Assembly (NCBI GenBank): GCA_964628905.1
Contig: CAZVNS010000001.1
Location: 122,171 to 186,170, forward strand
Length of the DNA: 64,000 bases
Direction of reading: 5' to 3'
From: JAJPXC01 sp964628905
Lineage (GTDB): Bacteria > Bacteroidota > Bacteroidia > Bacteroidales > Muribaculaceae
The position numbers and the translations under genes were made by a program. Shown here piece by piece: positions 24,574-31,295 of this stretch. How positions within the stretch are numbered: position 1 is the stretch's first letter; every line of letters begins with the position of its first letter. The notes beneath the pieces were generated by a model. It was not told the DNA's origin, made no database searches, and saw only the letters and a list, made by a program, of their open reading frames with translations.

Positions 24574-26924
24574 CTATTTGTGATTATGATTTGTGTATTA
24601 TTAGCGATGTCTTTAGCTGTAACGGTGATAATGCCGGTTTTTGTATCATAGCTCCATTTGGCCTTTTTGCCGTTGACGGTAACCGAGGCGGGAGTCTGTG
24701 TGCGGGCAAACACCTTGAAGGTGATGGTACGCTTGGCGGGCATACCCTTGTAGGAGCCGCTGATGGAGTAGTCGATGGTGAGCTTATCGGGGGTGGCGTC
24801 GCCGCGGAGTGTGAGCAGGGCGTAGGCGCCATCCTCAAGGGAGCGGGTCGAGGTGCGGTCGTCATCATAGAGGGTGTACTCCGACTTGCCCTCGGTGGGG
24901 TAGTAGTTGACGGTATATTGCGAGGGGTTGTAGTCGAGGGTGTTGCCCATGTGGTAGTCGGCGGTGGGTATGAAGGCGCCGGCGCGTACAAAGAGCGGGA
25001 GCACTTCGAGGGGTGCGGGATACTGGATGGTGTCGCCACCGCTATAGACCTTCGAGGGGTTGGCGTAGTCGACCCACTCACCTTCGGGGAACACTACCTG
25101 ACGCTCTGTGGCCCCTGCGGTGAGCACCGGGGCTACGAGCACGTCGCGTCCCCACAGATACTCATCGTCGATGTCGTCGTAGAGGTTTGAACCCTGGCTG
25201 TAGTAGTTGAGGGAGCGCACCAGGGGCTGGCCCTGCGAGGCGTTCTCCCAAGCGAGGGTGTAGTTGTAGGGTAGCCAGCGGTAGCGCTCCTTGACCAGGG
25301 CTTTGAGCAGTTCCTCCTGCTTGGGATAACGGATGGGCTCGGCAAACTGCTGGGCGTGGGTGCGGAATATCGGTGAGAAGATCCCTAACTGTACCCAGCG
25401 GGTGTAAAGTTCAGGGATATAGGGTGTTTCGGGATCGACAGCGAAGCCTCCCACATCGTGGCTCATGTAGCCCAGGCCGCTGAGGCCGGAGTTGAGCATG
25501 ATGGTAATCTGTGGCTGCAGGCCTCCCCATGAGCGCGACACGTCGGTCGACCAGGGGAACACTGAGTAGCGCTGCAGGCCGGTGGTGCCTCCGCGCATCA
25601 TGGTCATCAGGCGAGTGTCGGGATATTTCTCCTTGAAGAGGTCGTAGATGATTGATGACCAGTCGTTGCCGTATTGGTTGTGGTACTCGCGGGCTGTGAG
25701 TCCGTTGGCGTGGTGTCCGGTCTCGGGGTGCACCTCAGGCTCGCCAAGGTCGCCCCACCAGCCGCCTACGCCCTCGGCTGTGAGCTGATCGTAGCGGTCG
25801 GCGAGCCAGCGGCGGGTGTCGGGATTTGACACGTCGAACATGCCCCCGTGGCCCACCCAGATGGTCACAGGCTCCACTCCGCCCACTGAGTCCTTCACCA
25901 TCATGCCGGCTTCGGCGAGGGCGTTGTAGTTGTCGACGCCGCGGCCGTTCTGGAGTATATAGGGCTGAGAGATGATCACGGTGTTGACCCCGCGCTTGCG
26001 CAGGTCGGCGAGCATCTTCCTATGGTCGGGCCACTGGTCCTTATCCCATGCCAGGCGACCCATATCTTCCTCTTGGCCATACCAATAGAGGTCGAGCACT
26101 ACGCCGTCGACGGGATAGTCGCGCTGCTTGAGCGTGTCGATGATGCCGAGGGTCTCGGCTTGGGTCTTGTAGCCGTATTTGGAGTTGATGTAGCCGAGCG
26201 ACCAGAATGGGGGAAGCTCCTGGCGGCCGGTGAGTCGCGAAAGCTCGCTGACCACACCGGGGAGTGTGCCGGCGCCATTGATGAAGTAGTAGGAGATGGG
26301 TGAGCGCGACTCGGAGATGTACTCGATAGGCTCGGCCATGATCATCTTGGCGACGGCGAAGTCATCGAACACCAGGGCATAGCCTGTCGACGAGATCACC
26401 AGCGGCATGGTGATGTTCATCTGACTGATGCGCGGGTCTTGCTTTGTGTAGCCATAGTTCTGGCGGTTGTACATCACCAGTGTGTCGCCCTTGAGGTCGA
26501 ACGAGTGTCCGCGCTCGCCGGCTCCGTAGAATGAGCCGAGCCCCGAGGTGGTAAGTGTGATGTATTGCTTGCCGTCGGCCTTGGGGCGCAGACCGTTGTC
26601 GGAGACGATGCGGCCGGCCCCGCCGTTGATGTCGACGGCTCCGCTGTTGTTGTTGATGTTGACGGTGACGCCCGACTGGGTGGTGATGGTGGTGTAGTAG
26701 CCGGTGTTGGACACGCTTCCGGTGAAGGGCGCGGCTTTGAGCACGGCGGCGCGCGACTGTGGCACGGTCTCGCCCGGCAGGGCGTTGGTGACGCGGACTA
26801 TGTTGTCGTTGACTACCTCGACGGTCACGTTGCGTCCGGCTTCGGTGGTGACGCTCACCACACCGTCGGCAGCCGAGGCGGAGGCGGCCACGGTGGCTAA
26901 GGCTATAACGGATAATATCTTCAT
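24570..26924 (-). CDS. GH31 family alpha-glycosidase, secreted
   Basis: The 784-residue enzyme hydrolyses alpha-glucosidic or alpha-xylosidic bonds outside the inner membrane. It has a signal peptide (MKILSVIALATVAASASA), an N-terminal beta-sandwich and the GH31 barrel. Barrel motifs are DGVVLDLYWYG, the nucleophile region GWWGDLGEPEVHPE and the acid/base region MSHDVGGFAVDPETPY. C-terminal beta domains follow, with YTLYDDDRTSTRSLEDG. The ATG at 26924 is chosen because it begins a clean signal peptide. The 55-codon upstream extension is a shadow of the riboflavin synthase gene. Substrate (starch, isomaltose or xyloglucan) is unresolved. Confidence 0.9.
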   Translation of the reverse strand: MKILSVIALATVAASASAADGVVSVTTEAGRNVTVEVVNDNIVRVTNALPGETVPQSRAAVLKAAPFTGSVSNTGYYTTITTQSGVTVNINNNSGAVDINGGAGRIVSDNGLRPKADGKQYITLTTSGLGSFYGAGERGHSFDLKGDTLVMYNRQNYGYTKQDPRISQMNITMPLVISSTGYALVFDDFAVAKMIMAEPIEYISESRSPISYYFINGAGTLPGVVSELSRLTGRQELPPFWSLGYINSKYGYKTQAETLGIIDTLKQRDYPVDGVVLDLYWYGQEEDMGRLAWDKDQWPDHRKMLADLRKRGVNTVIISQPYILQNGRGVDNYNALAEAGMMVKDSVGGVEPVTIWVGHGGMFDVSNPDTRRWLADRYDQLTAEGVGGWWGDLGEPEVHPETGHHANGLTAREYHNQYGNDWSSIIYDLFKEKYPDTRLMTMMRGGTTGLQRYSVFPWSTDVSRSWGGLQPQITIMLNSGLSGLGYMSHDVGGFAVDPETPYIPELYTRWVQLGIFSPIFRTHAQQFAEPIRYPKQEELLKALVKERYRWLPYNYTLAWENASQGQPLVRSLNYYSQGSNLYDDIDDEYLWGRDVLVAPVLTAGATERQVVFPEGEWVDYANPSKVYSGGDTIQYPAPLEVLPLFVRAGAFIPTADYHMGNTLDYNPSQYTVNYYPTEGKSEYTLYDDDRTSTRSLEDGAYALLTLRGDATPDKLTIDYSISGSYKGMPAKRTITFKVFARTQTPASVTVNGKKAKWSYDTKTGIITVTAKDIANNTQIIITNR

Positions 26925-26937
26925 GGCGGTCAGTGGA

Positions 26938-27558
26938 TTACTTGTCACTGATGCTTTGGATTTCCTGAAGACGGCACACATATTTGCCGATGATGTCAAA
27001 CTCGAGGTTGACGCGGGTGCCCACCTTGATGTCGCGGAAGTTGGTGTGCTCCATCGTGTAGGGGATGATAGCCACGCGGAATGAGTCAAGCTCGGAGTCG
27101 CAGACAGTCAAGCTGACGCCGTTGACGGTGATTGAACCCTTCTCGACGGTGAAATATCCCTTGCCGAGGAGCGCGGGGTCTGACTTATAGGTGAATTTGA
27201 AGTAGCTTGAGCCGTCGACCTCCTCGATGGCAGAGCAGGTGGCGGTGCAGTCCACGTGTCCCTGCACGATGTGACCGTCGAGGCGGCCGTTCATCACCAT
27301 GCAGCGCTCGAGGTTGATCAGCGAGCCTTCGCGCAGGTCGCCAAGGTTGGAGCGGTCGAGGGTCTCTTGGATGGCGGTGGTGGTGTATGTGCCGTCGGGG
27401 TTGAGACTTACTACAGTGAGGCACACGCCGTTATGTGCCACTGACTGGTCGATGCGGAGTTCATCGATAAATGAGCAGCGCACCGTGATATTCACGTTGC
27501 CGCCCTGGCGCTCTACGCGCTCCACGCGGGCAGCTTCTTCTACAATTCCTGAAAACAT
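26938..27558 (-). CDS. ribE: Riboflavin synthase
   Basis: The 206-residue enzyme dismutates two 6,7-dimethyl-8-ribityllumazine molecules to riboflavin, the last step of the pathway. It starts with the diagnostic MFSGIVEEAARV and contains two lumazine-binding halves, each with a VNGVSLTV-type or HNGVCLTVV segment. Its partner ribH is at 36348, in a different operon. It is the first gene of the run leading to the GH31 enzyme and ABC transporter, an unusual grouping. Confidence 0.95.
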   Translation of the reverse strand: MFSGIVEEAARVERVERQGGNVNITVRCSFIDELRIDQSVAHNGVCLTVVSLNPDGTYTTTAIQETLDRSNLGDLREGSLINLERCMVMNGRLDGHIVQGHVDCTATCSAIEEVDGSSYFKFTYKSDPALLGKGYFTVEKGSITVNGVSLTVCDSELDSFRVAIIPYTMEHTNFRDIKVGTRVNLEFDIIGKYVCRLQEIQSISDK

Positions 27559-27592
27559 ATATCGCTTGATTAAAATTCGTTAAATCAATTCA

Positions 27593-27600
27593 CAAAGTTA
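27593..27600 (-). promoter_or_regulatory. Candidate -7 box of ribE
   Basis: On the minus strand TAACTTTG lies 34 bases before the ribE ATG. A second match, TAATTTTG, lies at 27644-27651, and neither has a perfectly spaced -33 TTG. I see no FMN riboswitch-like structure in the short leader. Confidence 0.4.
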
Positions 27601-27660
27601 GCAACTTTTCCCAACAATACCCTAAATTTAATGACTATCACACCAAAATTACACCCACAA

Positions 27661-27695
27661 GTAGGGTCGCTCCACGGAAAGTCAGCGATGCCTAC
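27661..27695. repeat. Degenerate relative of the recA terminator palindrome
   Basis: GTAGGGTCGCTCC at 27661-27673 resembles the left arm GTAGGGACGCTCC at 11265-11277, and CCTAC at 27691-27695 matches the end of the right arm. The intervening bases have lost most pairing. It sits at the 3' end of the thioesterase gene. Confidence 0.35.
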
Positions 27696-28162
27696 AGCTT
27701 GCGTTGCTCGTAGGCGGAGAAAGCGGCGGTCCAGTCGGGGTTGATGGGGAGGGAGGAGTTGGTGGCGGGGTCGAAGCCGACCATCACAGTGGTGCCCACG
27801 CATTTGATCTGCCCGGTGGTGGTGTTGTAGATGCGCTGCTCGAGGGTGAATGAGTGCTCGCCGACGCGCACCACGGTGGTGGCCACGGCCAGAGGCTCGT
27901 CGATGAAGGCGGGAGCGAAGTAGTCGCACTCGACGTGCACCACCACCACGTCGATATGGTGCCAGTCGATCCGGCCACCCATCACGTCGGCGAAGTAGCG
28001 GGTCTTACCCAAGTCCATGAATACCAGATAGACTGTGTTGTTGAGGTGGCCGAGCATGTCGGCGTCGTTGAAGCGCGTCTGCAAATCGACCGAGTGGTGG
28101 AATGGAGCCCTTGGGGCTGGCACTCGCTTATTTTGCTCCTGAGAAAATTCTATTTCTTTCAT
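27692..28162 (-). CDS. Acyl-CoA thioesterase (hotdog fold, 4HBT type)
   Basis: The 156-residue protein has the hotdog motif LQTRFNDADMLGHLNNTVYL, in which the conserved Asp and the HxNN element mark the 4-hydroxybenzoyl-CoA thioesterase-like family. The long beta strands (HIDVVVVHVECDYFAPAF, HSFTLEQRIYN) complete the fold. It hydrolyses an acyl-CoA thioester, substrate unknown. The 9-bp repeat array begins three bases before its ATG. Confidence 0.9.
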   Translation of the reverse strand: MKEIEFSQEQNKRVPAPRAPFHHSVDLQTRFNDADMLGHLNNTVYLVFMDLGKTRYFADVMGGRIDWHHIDVVVVHVECDYFAPAFIDEPLAVATTVVRVGEHSFTLEQRIYNTTTGQIKCVGTTVMVGFDPATNSSLPINPDWTAAFSAYEQRKL

Positions 28163-28164
28163 TT

Positions 28165-28203
28165 TAAGGACATTAAAGACGTTAGGGACATTAAGACATT
28201 AAG
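28165..28203. repeat. 9-bp-phased repeat array (TAAGGACAT units)
   Basis: TAAGGACAT, TAAAGACGT, TAGGGACAT and TAAGACAT follow one another with a period of nine, then eight. They fill the whole gap between the DciA-like gene and the thioesterase start. Confidence 0.65.
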
Positions 28204-28209
28204 TCTCCC

Positions 28210-28500
28210 CTAATGTATCTGAATATCGGTGAGCACGGGGGCGCCGACGGCACGGTTGAGCTGCTCCACAAGCCGCGAGCGCATGAATTGCAGCTCTCCC
28301 TTGAGTGGGCCTGAGGAGATGTAGACGTGCATCACGCCGTGGTCCACGTAGCGGCGCGTGGTGTAGCGATTGATGCCGGGGCCCACGACCTCGGGCCACA
28401 GGTAGCAGGCGTTCTGCTCACGGAACACTCCCGTAAGCTCTGTGTCGGCCAGCGCTTGGTCGATAACGGCCGCAATCGACAGTGGCTCAGTTCGTTTCAT
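28210..28500 (-). CDS. DUF721 / DciA-like protein
   Basis: The 96-residue protein has the DUF721 core (LTGVFREQNACYLWPEVVGP and HVYISSGPLKGELQFMRS). DciA, a DUF721 member, loads the replicative helicase DnaB in many bacteria without DnaC. The Bacteroidetes form is short. It overlaps recF by 14 bases, a conserved pairing that supports a DNA replication role. Confidence 0.83.
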   Translation of the reverse strand: MKRTEPLSIAAVIDQALADTELTGVFREQNACYLWPEVVGPGINRYTTRRYVDHGVMHVYISSGPLKGELQFMRSRLVEQLNRAVGAPVLTDIQIH

Positions 28501-29599
28501 GGCTATCGGCAGGGGTTACGGGGGTGAACTTGCCGCGATACACCTCCCACAGGCGATAGTCGCCGCCTACACGCTGCATGATCTGGTCGAGGTGGTCGCG
28601 ATTGGTGTCGGTGATGAATATCTGGCCCATGTTGGGGCGTGTGGCCAGTGAGATGATACGCTCCACGCGCAGTGCGTCGAGCTTGTCGAATATGTCGTCG
28701 AGCAGCAGCAGGGGCTTCATGGAAGCTGCGCGGCTCAGGAAGTCGTACTGCGCGAGCCGCAGGGCGATGGTGAAGGTCTTGCATTGCCCCTGCGAGGCCA
28801 CGCGGCGTGCGGGGAGGGAGCCGACAGTCATCGTCAGGTCGTCGCGGTGTGGGCCCACGGAGGTGTGCCCCACCATCTCGTCGTGGCGGCGCGCCTGGTC
28901 GAGCAGCTGCTGCAGCGGCATCTCGGGACGAGAGTAGTTGAGCTCCACCGGCTCATCGTCGCCGGCGATTAGGTGGTAATACTCCTCAAACACCCCCTGG
29001 AGGCGATTGACCCACTCGGTGCGCCCTCGGTACACCTCATCGGCGGCCATCACCAGCGACAGCTCGACGGCCTCATAGAGGTGGTGGTCGACCACGCAGT
29101 CGCGCAGCAGCCTGTTGCGCTGCTCAAGGGCGCTGGTGTAGCGCACGAGACGGTCGAGGTATACGGGGTCGTTCTGCGCTATCATCATGTCCATGAAGCG
29201 GCGGCGCTCCTCGGCCCCGCCCGATATGATCACCTGATCGGCCGGCGACACCATCACCAGTGGAAACACACCGAAGTGCTGGCTCAGGCGCTGGTACTCC
29301 TTACCCTTGCGCTTTACGCTCTTACGCTGGCCGGCCATGATGCCTATGGCCACGTTCTCCTCCACGCCACGGCGGGTGTAGTCGCCGCGGATGGTGGTGA
29401 AACCCTCACCGCGGGTGATCAGCTGCTGGTCGGGGATGCCGGCGTAGCTGCGGCAGTAGCTCAGATAGTAGATGGCGTCGAGCAGATTGCTCTTGCCCAT
29501 GCCGTTGTGGCCGAGCAGACCGTTGATGTTGGGCGAAAACCCAAGCCTCGCGTCACGGATGTTTTTGAAATTGGCAATCGAAATCTCGCGGAGTGTCAT
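28487..29599 (-). CDS. recF: DNA replication and repair protein RecF
   Basis: The 370-residue SMC-like ATPase helps load RecA at single-strand gaps. It begins MTLREISIANFKNI, with Walker A GHNGMGKSN at about 32-40, the signature helix region HTSVGPHRDDL, then SQGQCKTFTIALRLAQ and Walker B LLLLDDIFDKLD. The ATG at 29599 is chosen because it matches the RecF N-terminus and lies six bases after a -7 box. The longer upstream frame has no family similarity. Confidence 0.95.
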   Translation of the reverse strand: MTLREISIANFKNIRDARLGFSPNINGLLGHNGMGKSNLLDAIYYLSYCRSYAGIPDQQLITRGEGFTTIRGDYTRRGVEENVAIGIMAGQRKSVKRKGKEYQRLSQHFGVFPLVMVSPADQVIISGGAEERRRFMDMMIAQNDPVYLDRLVRYTSALEQRNRLLRDCVVDHHLYEAVELSLVMAADEVYRGRTEWVNRLQGVFEEYYHLIAGDDEPVELNYSRPEMPLQQLLDQARRHDEMVGHTSVGPHRDDLTMTVGSLPARRVASQGQCKTFTIALRLAQYDFLSRAASMKPLLLLDDIFDKLDALRVERIISLATRPNMGQIFITDTNRDHLDQIMQRVGGDYRLWEVYRGKFTPVTPADSHETN

Positions 29600-29605
29600 A
29601 ATGCG

Positions 29606-29613
29606 CAAAGATA
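29606..29613 (-). promoter_or_regulatory. -7 box of recF (near-leaderless)
   Basis: On the minus strand TATCTTTG ends at 29606, six bases before the recF ATG at 29599. Transcription would begin at or next to the start codon. The box faces away from that of the TIGR02757 gene, 12 bases distant. Confidence 0.65.
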
Positions 29614-29625
29614 CGCATTTTTCAG

Positions 29626-29633
29626 TAAATTCG
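29626..29633 (+). promoter_or_regulatory. -7-like box of the TIGR02757 gene (near-leaderless)
   Basis: TAAATTCG matches TAnnTTTG except for one base and lies four bases before the ATG at 29638. The TTCG variant also appears before ruvX (57990) and at the right edge of the window (63986). Confidence 0.5.
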
Positions 29634-29637
29634 CGGC

Positions 29638-30429
29638 ATGAATGTGGCTCAAGATATACGCGAACTGCTCGATGGGCAGGCACGACTGATCAATTCGCCG
29701 GAGTTTATCGCTGACGACCCGGTGCAGTTCCCCCGACTTTTCGACCGTCTGCAGGACATCGAGATTGTAGCCCTGCTGTCGTCGGCCATCGCCTGGGGCA
29801 ACCGCAAGATGATATGCCGCAATTGCCAAAAGATGATCGACCTGATGGACGGCCGCCCCTACCAATATGTGATGGACCGCGGGTATGAGGAGCTGCCCGA
29901 CCAGAATATCCACCGCACGTTCTTCGCCCGCGACCTGCGCCACTTCCTCCGAGGGCTTAAGCTCGTATTCGACCGCTACGGGTCGGTGCAGGGGCTCGCC
30001 CGGGCGGCTCATATCGAGCAGCGGGAGCTGCCGGCATGGGCGCTTGTCGAGGCCATCAATGGAGTGATGGCTGAGGCTAACGGCGGTGAACGCAACTCGC
30101 GCTGCCTGCCTCAGAACCTGGACACCACGGCACTCAAGCGCGTCAACATGGCCCTGCGGTGGCTTGTGCGCAACGATGGCATCGTCGATATGGGCGTGTG
30201 GGATGTGATACGCCCGCGGCAGCTCTACATCCCCCTGGATGTGCATGTGGGCAACATCTCGCGCCAGTTGGGGCTGCTCGACCGCCGAGCCAACGACCGC
30301 CGAGCGGTCATCGAACTTACCGATACACTGCGCACACTCCGCCCCGACGACCCGGTGATCTACGACTACGCCCTCTTCGGCATCGGCGTCAACCACAAAC
30401 CCGATTTAATTCAATTTAATTCGAGATAA
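29638..30429 (+). CDS. TIGR02757 family protein
   Basis: The 263-residue protein matches TIGR02757, an uncharacterised helical family related to HhH-type DNA glycosylases and found in Bacteroidetes (DPVQFPRLFDRLQDIEIVAL near the start, KRVNMALRWLVRNDGIVDMG in the middle, PLDVHVGNISRQLGL later). A role in base excision repair would fit its place opposite recF, but this is inference. Its last eight codons and the stop are formed by a 10-bp TCGA-type repeat array. Confidence 0.82.
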   Translation: MNVAQDIRELLDGQARLINSPEFIADDPVQFPRLFDRLQDIEIVALLSSAIAWGNRKMICRNCQKMIDLMDGRPYQYVMDRGYEELPDQNIHRTFFARDLRHFLRGLKLVFDRYGSVQGLARAAHIEQRELPAWALVEAINGVMAEANGGERNSRCLPQNLDTTALKRVNMALRWLVRNDGIVDMGVWDVIRPRQLYIPLDVHVGNISRQLGLLDRRANDRRAVIELTDTLRTLRPDDPVIYDYALFGIGVNHKPDLIQFNSR

Positions 30430-30450
30430 GTCGATTTAGGCCGAGAGATA
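30401..30450 (+). repeat. 10-bp-phased TCGA array overlapping a gene end
   Basis: CCGATTTAAT, TCAATTTAAT, TCGAGATAAG, TCGATTTAGG and CCGAGAGATA lie in exact 10-base phase. The first three encode the C-terminal residues DLIQFNSR and stop of the TIGR02757 protein. The array ends at the first base of the terminator stem. Confidence 0.7.
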
Positions 30451-30487
30451 GCGAAGGCTGCGCCGGTGGGCGCAGCCTTCGCTGGTT
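30450..30487 (+). terminator. Terminator shared by convergent genes
   Basis: AGCGAAGGCTGCGCC at 30450-30464 pairs perfectly with GGCGCAGCCTTCGCT at 30469-30483 around GGTG, followed by GGTTTT. It serves the TIGR02757 gene, and as a perfect stem may also stop the convergent frd transcript. Confidence 0.85.
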
Positions 30488-30506
30488 TTGGTTGATGGGA
30501 GGGTGA

Positions 30507-31262
30507 TTATTCCTTGCACTTGGCCACGATGAACTCGCGGTTGAGGCGTGCGATGTTGATCAGTGAGATGTTCTTGGGGCACTCGGCGGCGCAGGCACCG
30601 GTGTTGGTGCAATTGCCGAAGCCGAGCTCGTCCATCTTGGCCACCATGGCGCGGGCGCGGCGTGCGCGCTCCACCTGACCTTGGGGGAGAAGGGCAAACT
30701 GGCTCACCTTGGCGCCGACGAAGAGCATAGCCGAACCGTTCTTACATGCTGCCACGCAGGCGCCGCAGCCGATGCAGGTGGCTGAGTCCATGGCCTCGTC
30801 GGCAATTGTCTTGGGGATGGGGGTTGCGTTGGCGTCCTGTGCTCCGCCACAGTTGAACGACACGTAGCCGCCGGCCTGCTGGATCTGGTCGAAGGCGTTG
30901 CGGTTCACCATCAGGTCGCGGATCACGGGGAATGCTGCTGAGCGCCAGGGCTCGATGGTGATGGTGTCGCCATCGTTGAATTTGCGCATGTGGAGCTGGC
31001 AGGTGGTGATGCCCTGCACCGGGCCGTGGGGGTGACCGTTGATGTAGAGTGAGCACATGCCGCAGATGCCTTCGCGGCAGTCGTTGTCAAATACCACGGG
31101 CTCCTCACCCTTGTCGATCAGCTGCTGGTTGAGCATGTCGAGCATTTCGAGGAATGAGCTGCCTGTGGATACGTTGTCAACATGATATTCGACGAACTGT
31201 CCGGGCTCTTTGGGACCGCGTTGACGCCAAATTTTCAGGTTTACGCTTATATTATGTTCCAT
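30507..31262 (-). CDS. frdB: Fumarate reductase / succinate dehydrogenase iron-sulfur subunit
   Basis: The 251-residue subunit passes electrons between the haem/quinone subunit and the flavin. The [2Fe-2S] ligands lie in CREGICGMCSLYINGHP, a [4Fe-4S] set in CIGCGACVAAC and the last cluster around CTNTGACAAECPKNI. Length and motif order match the epsilon-proteobacterial/Bacteroides type. It is the last gene of frdCAB, 33 bases after frdA, and in anaerobic Bacteroidales it would mainly reduce fumarate to succinate. Confidence 0.95.
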   Translation of the reverse strand: MEHNISVNLKIWRQRGPKEPGQFVEYHVDNVSTGSSFLEMLDMLNQQLIDKGEEPVVFDNDCREGICGMCSLYINGHPHGPVQGITTCQLHMRKFNDGDTITIEPWRSAAFPVIRDLMVNRNAFDQIQQAGGYVSFNCGGAQDANATPIPKTIADEAMDSATCIGCGACVAACKNGSAMLFVGAKVSQFALLPQGQVERARRARAMVAKMDELGFGNCTNTGACAAECPKNISLINIARLNREFIVAKCKE

Positions 31263-31295
31263 TGTAGTTCGATAATTAGAGTTTGACGTCGGTGA

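Noticed and set aside
26925..27089. 55-codon N-terminal extension of the GH31 enzyme
   Set aside because: It lacks a signal peptide and is the out-of-frame shadow of riboflavin synthase. The ATG at 26924 starts a normal signal peptide.
29596..30396. 266-codon minus-strand frame opposite the TIGR02757 gene
   Set aside because: It is long but antisense to a recognisable family, a common effect of GC-rich coding strands.
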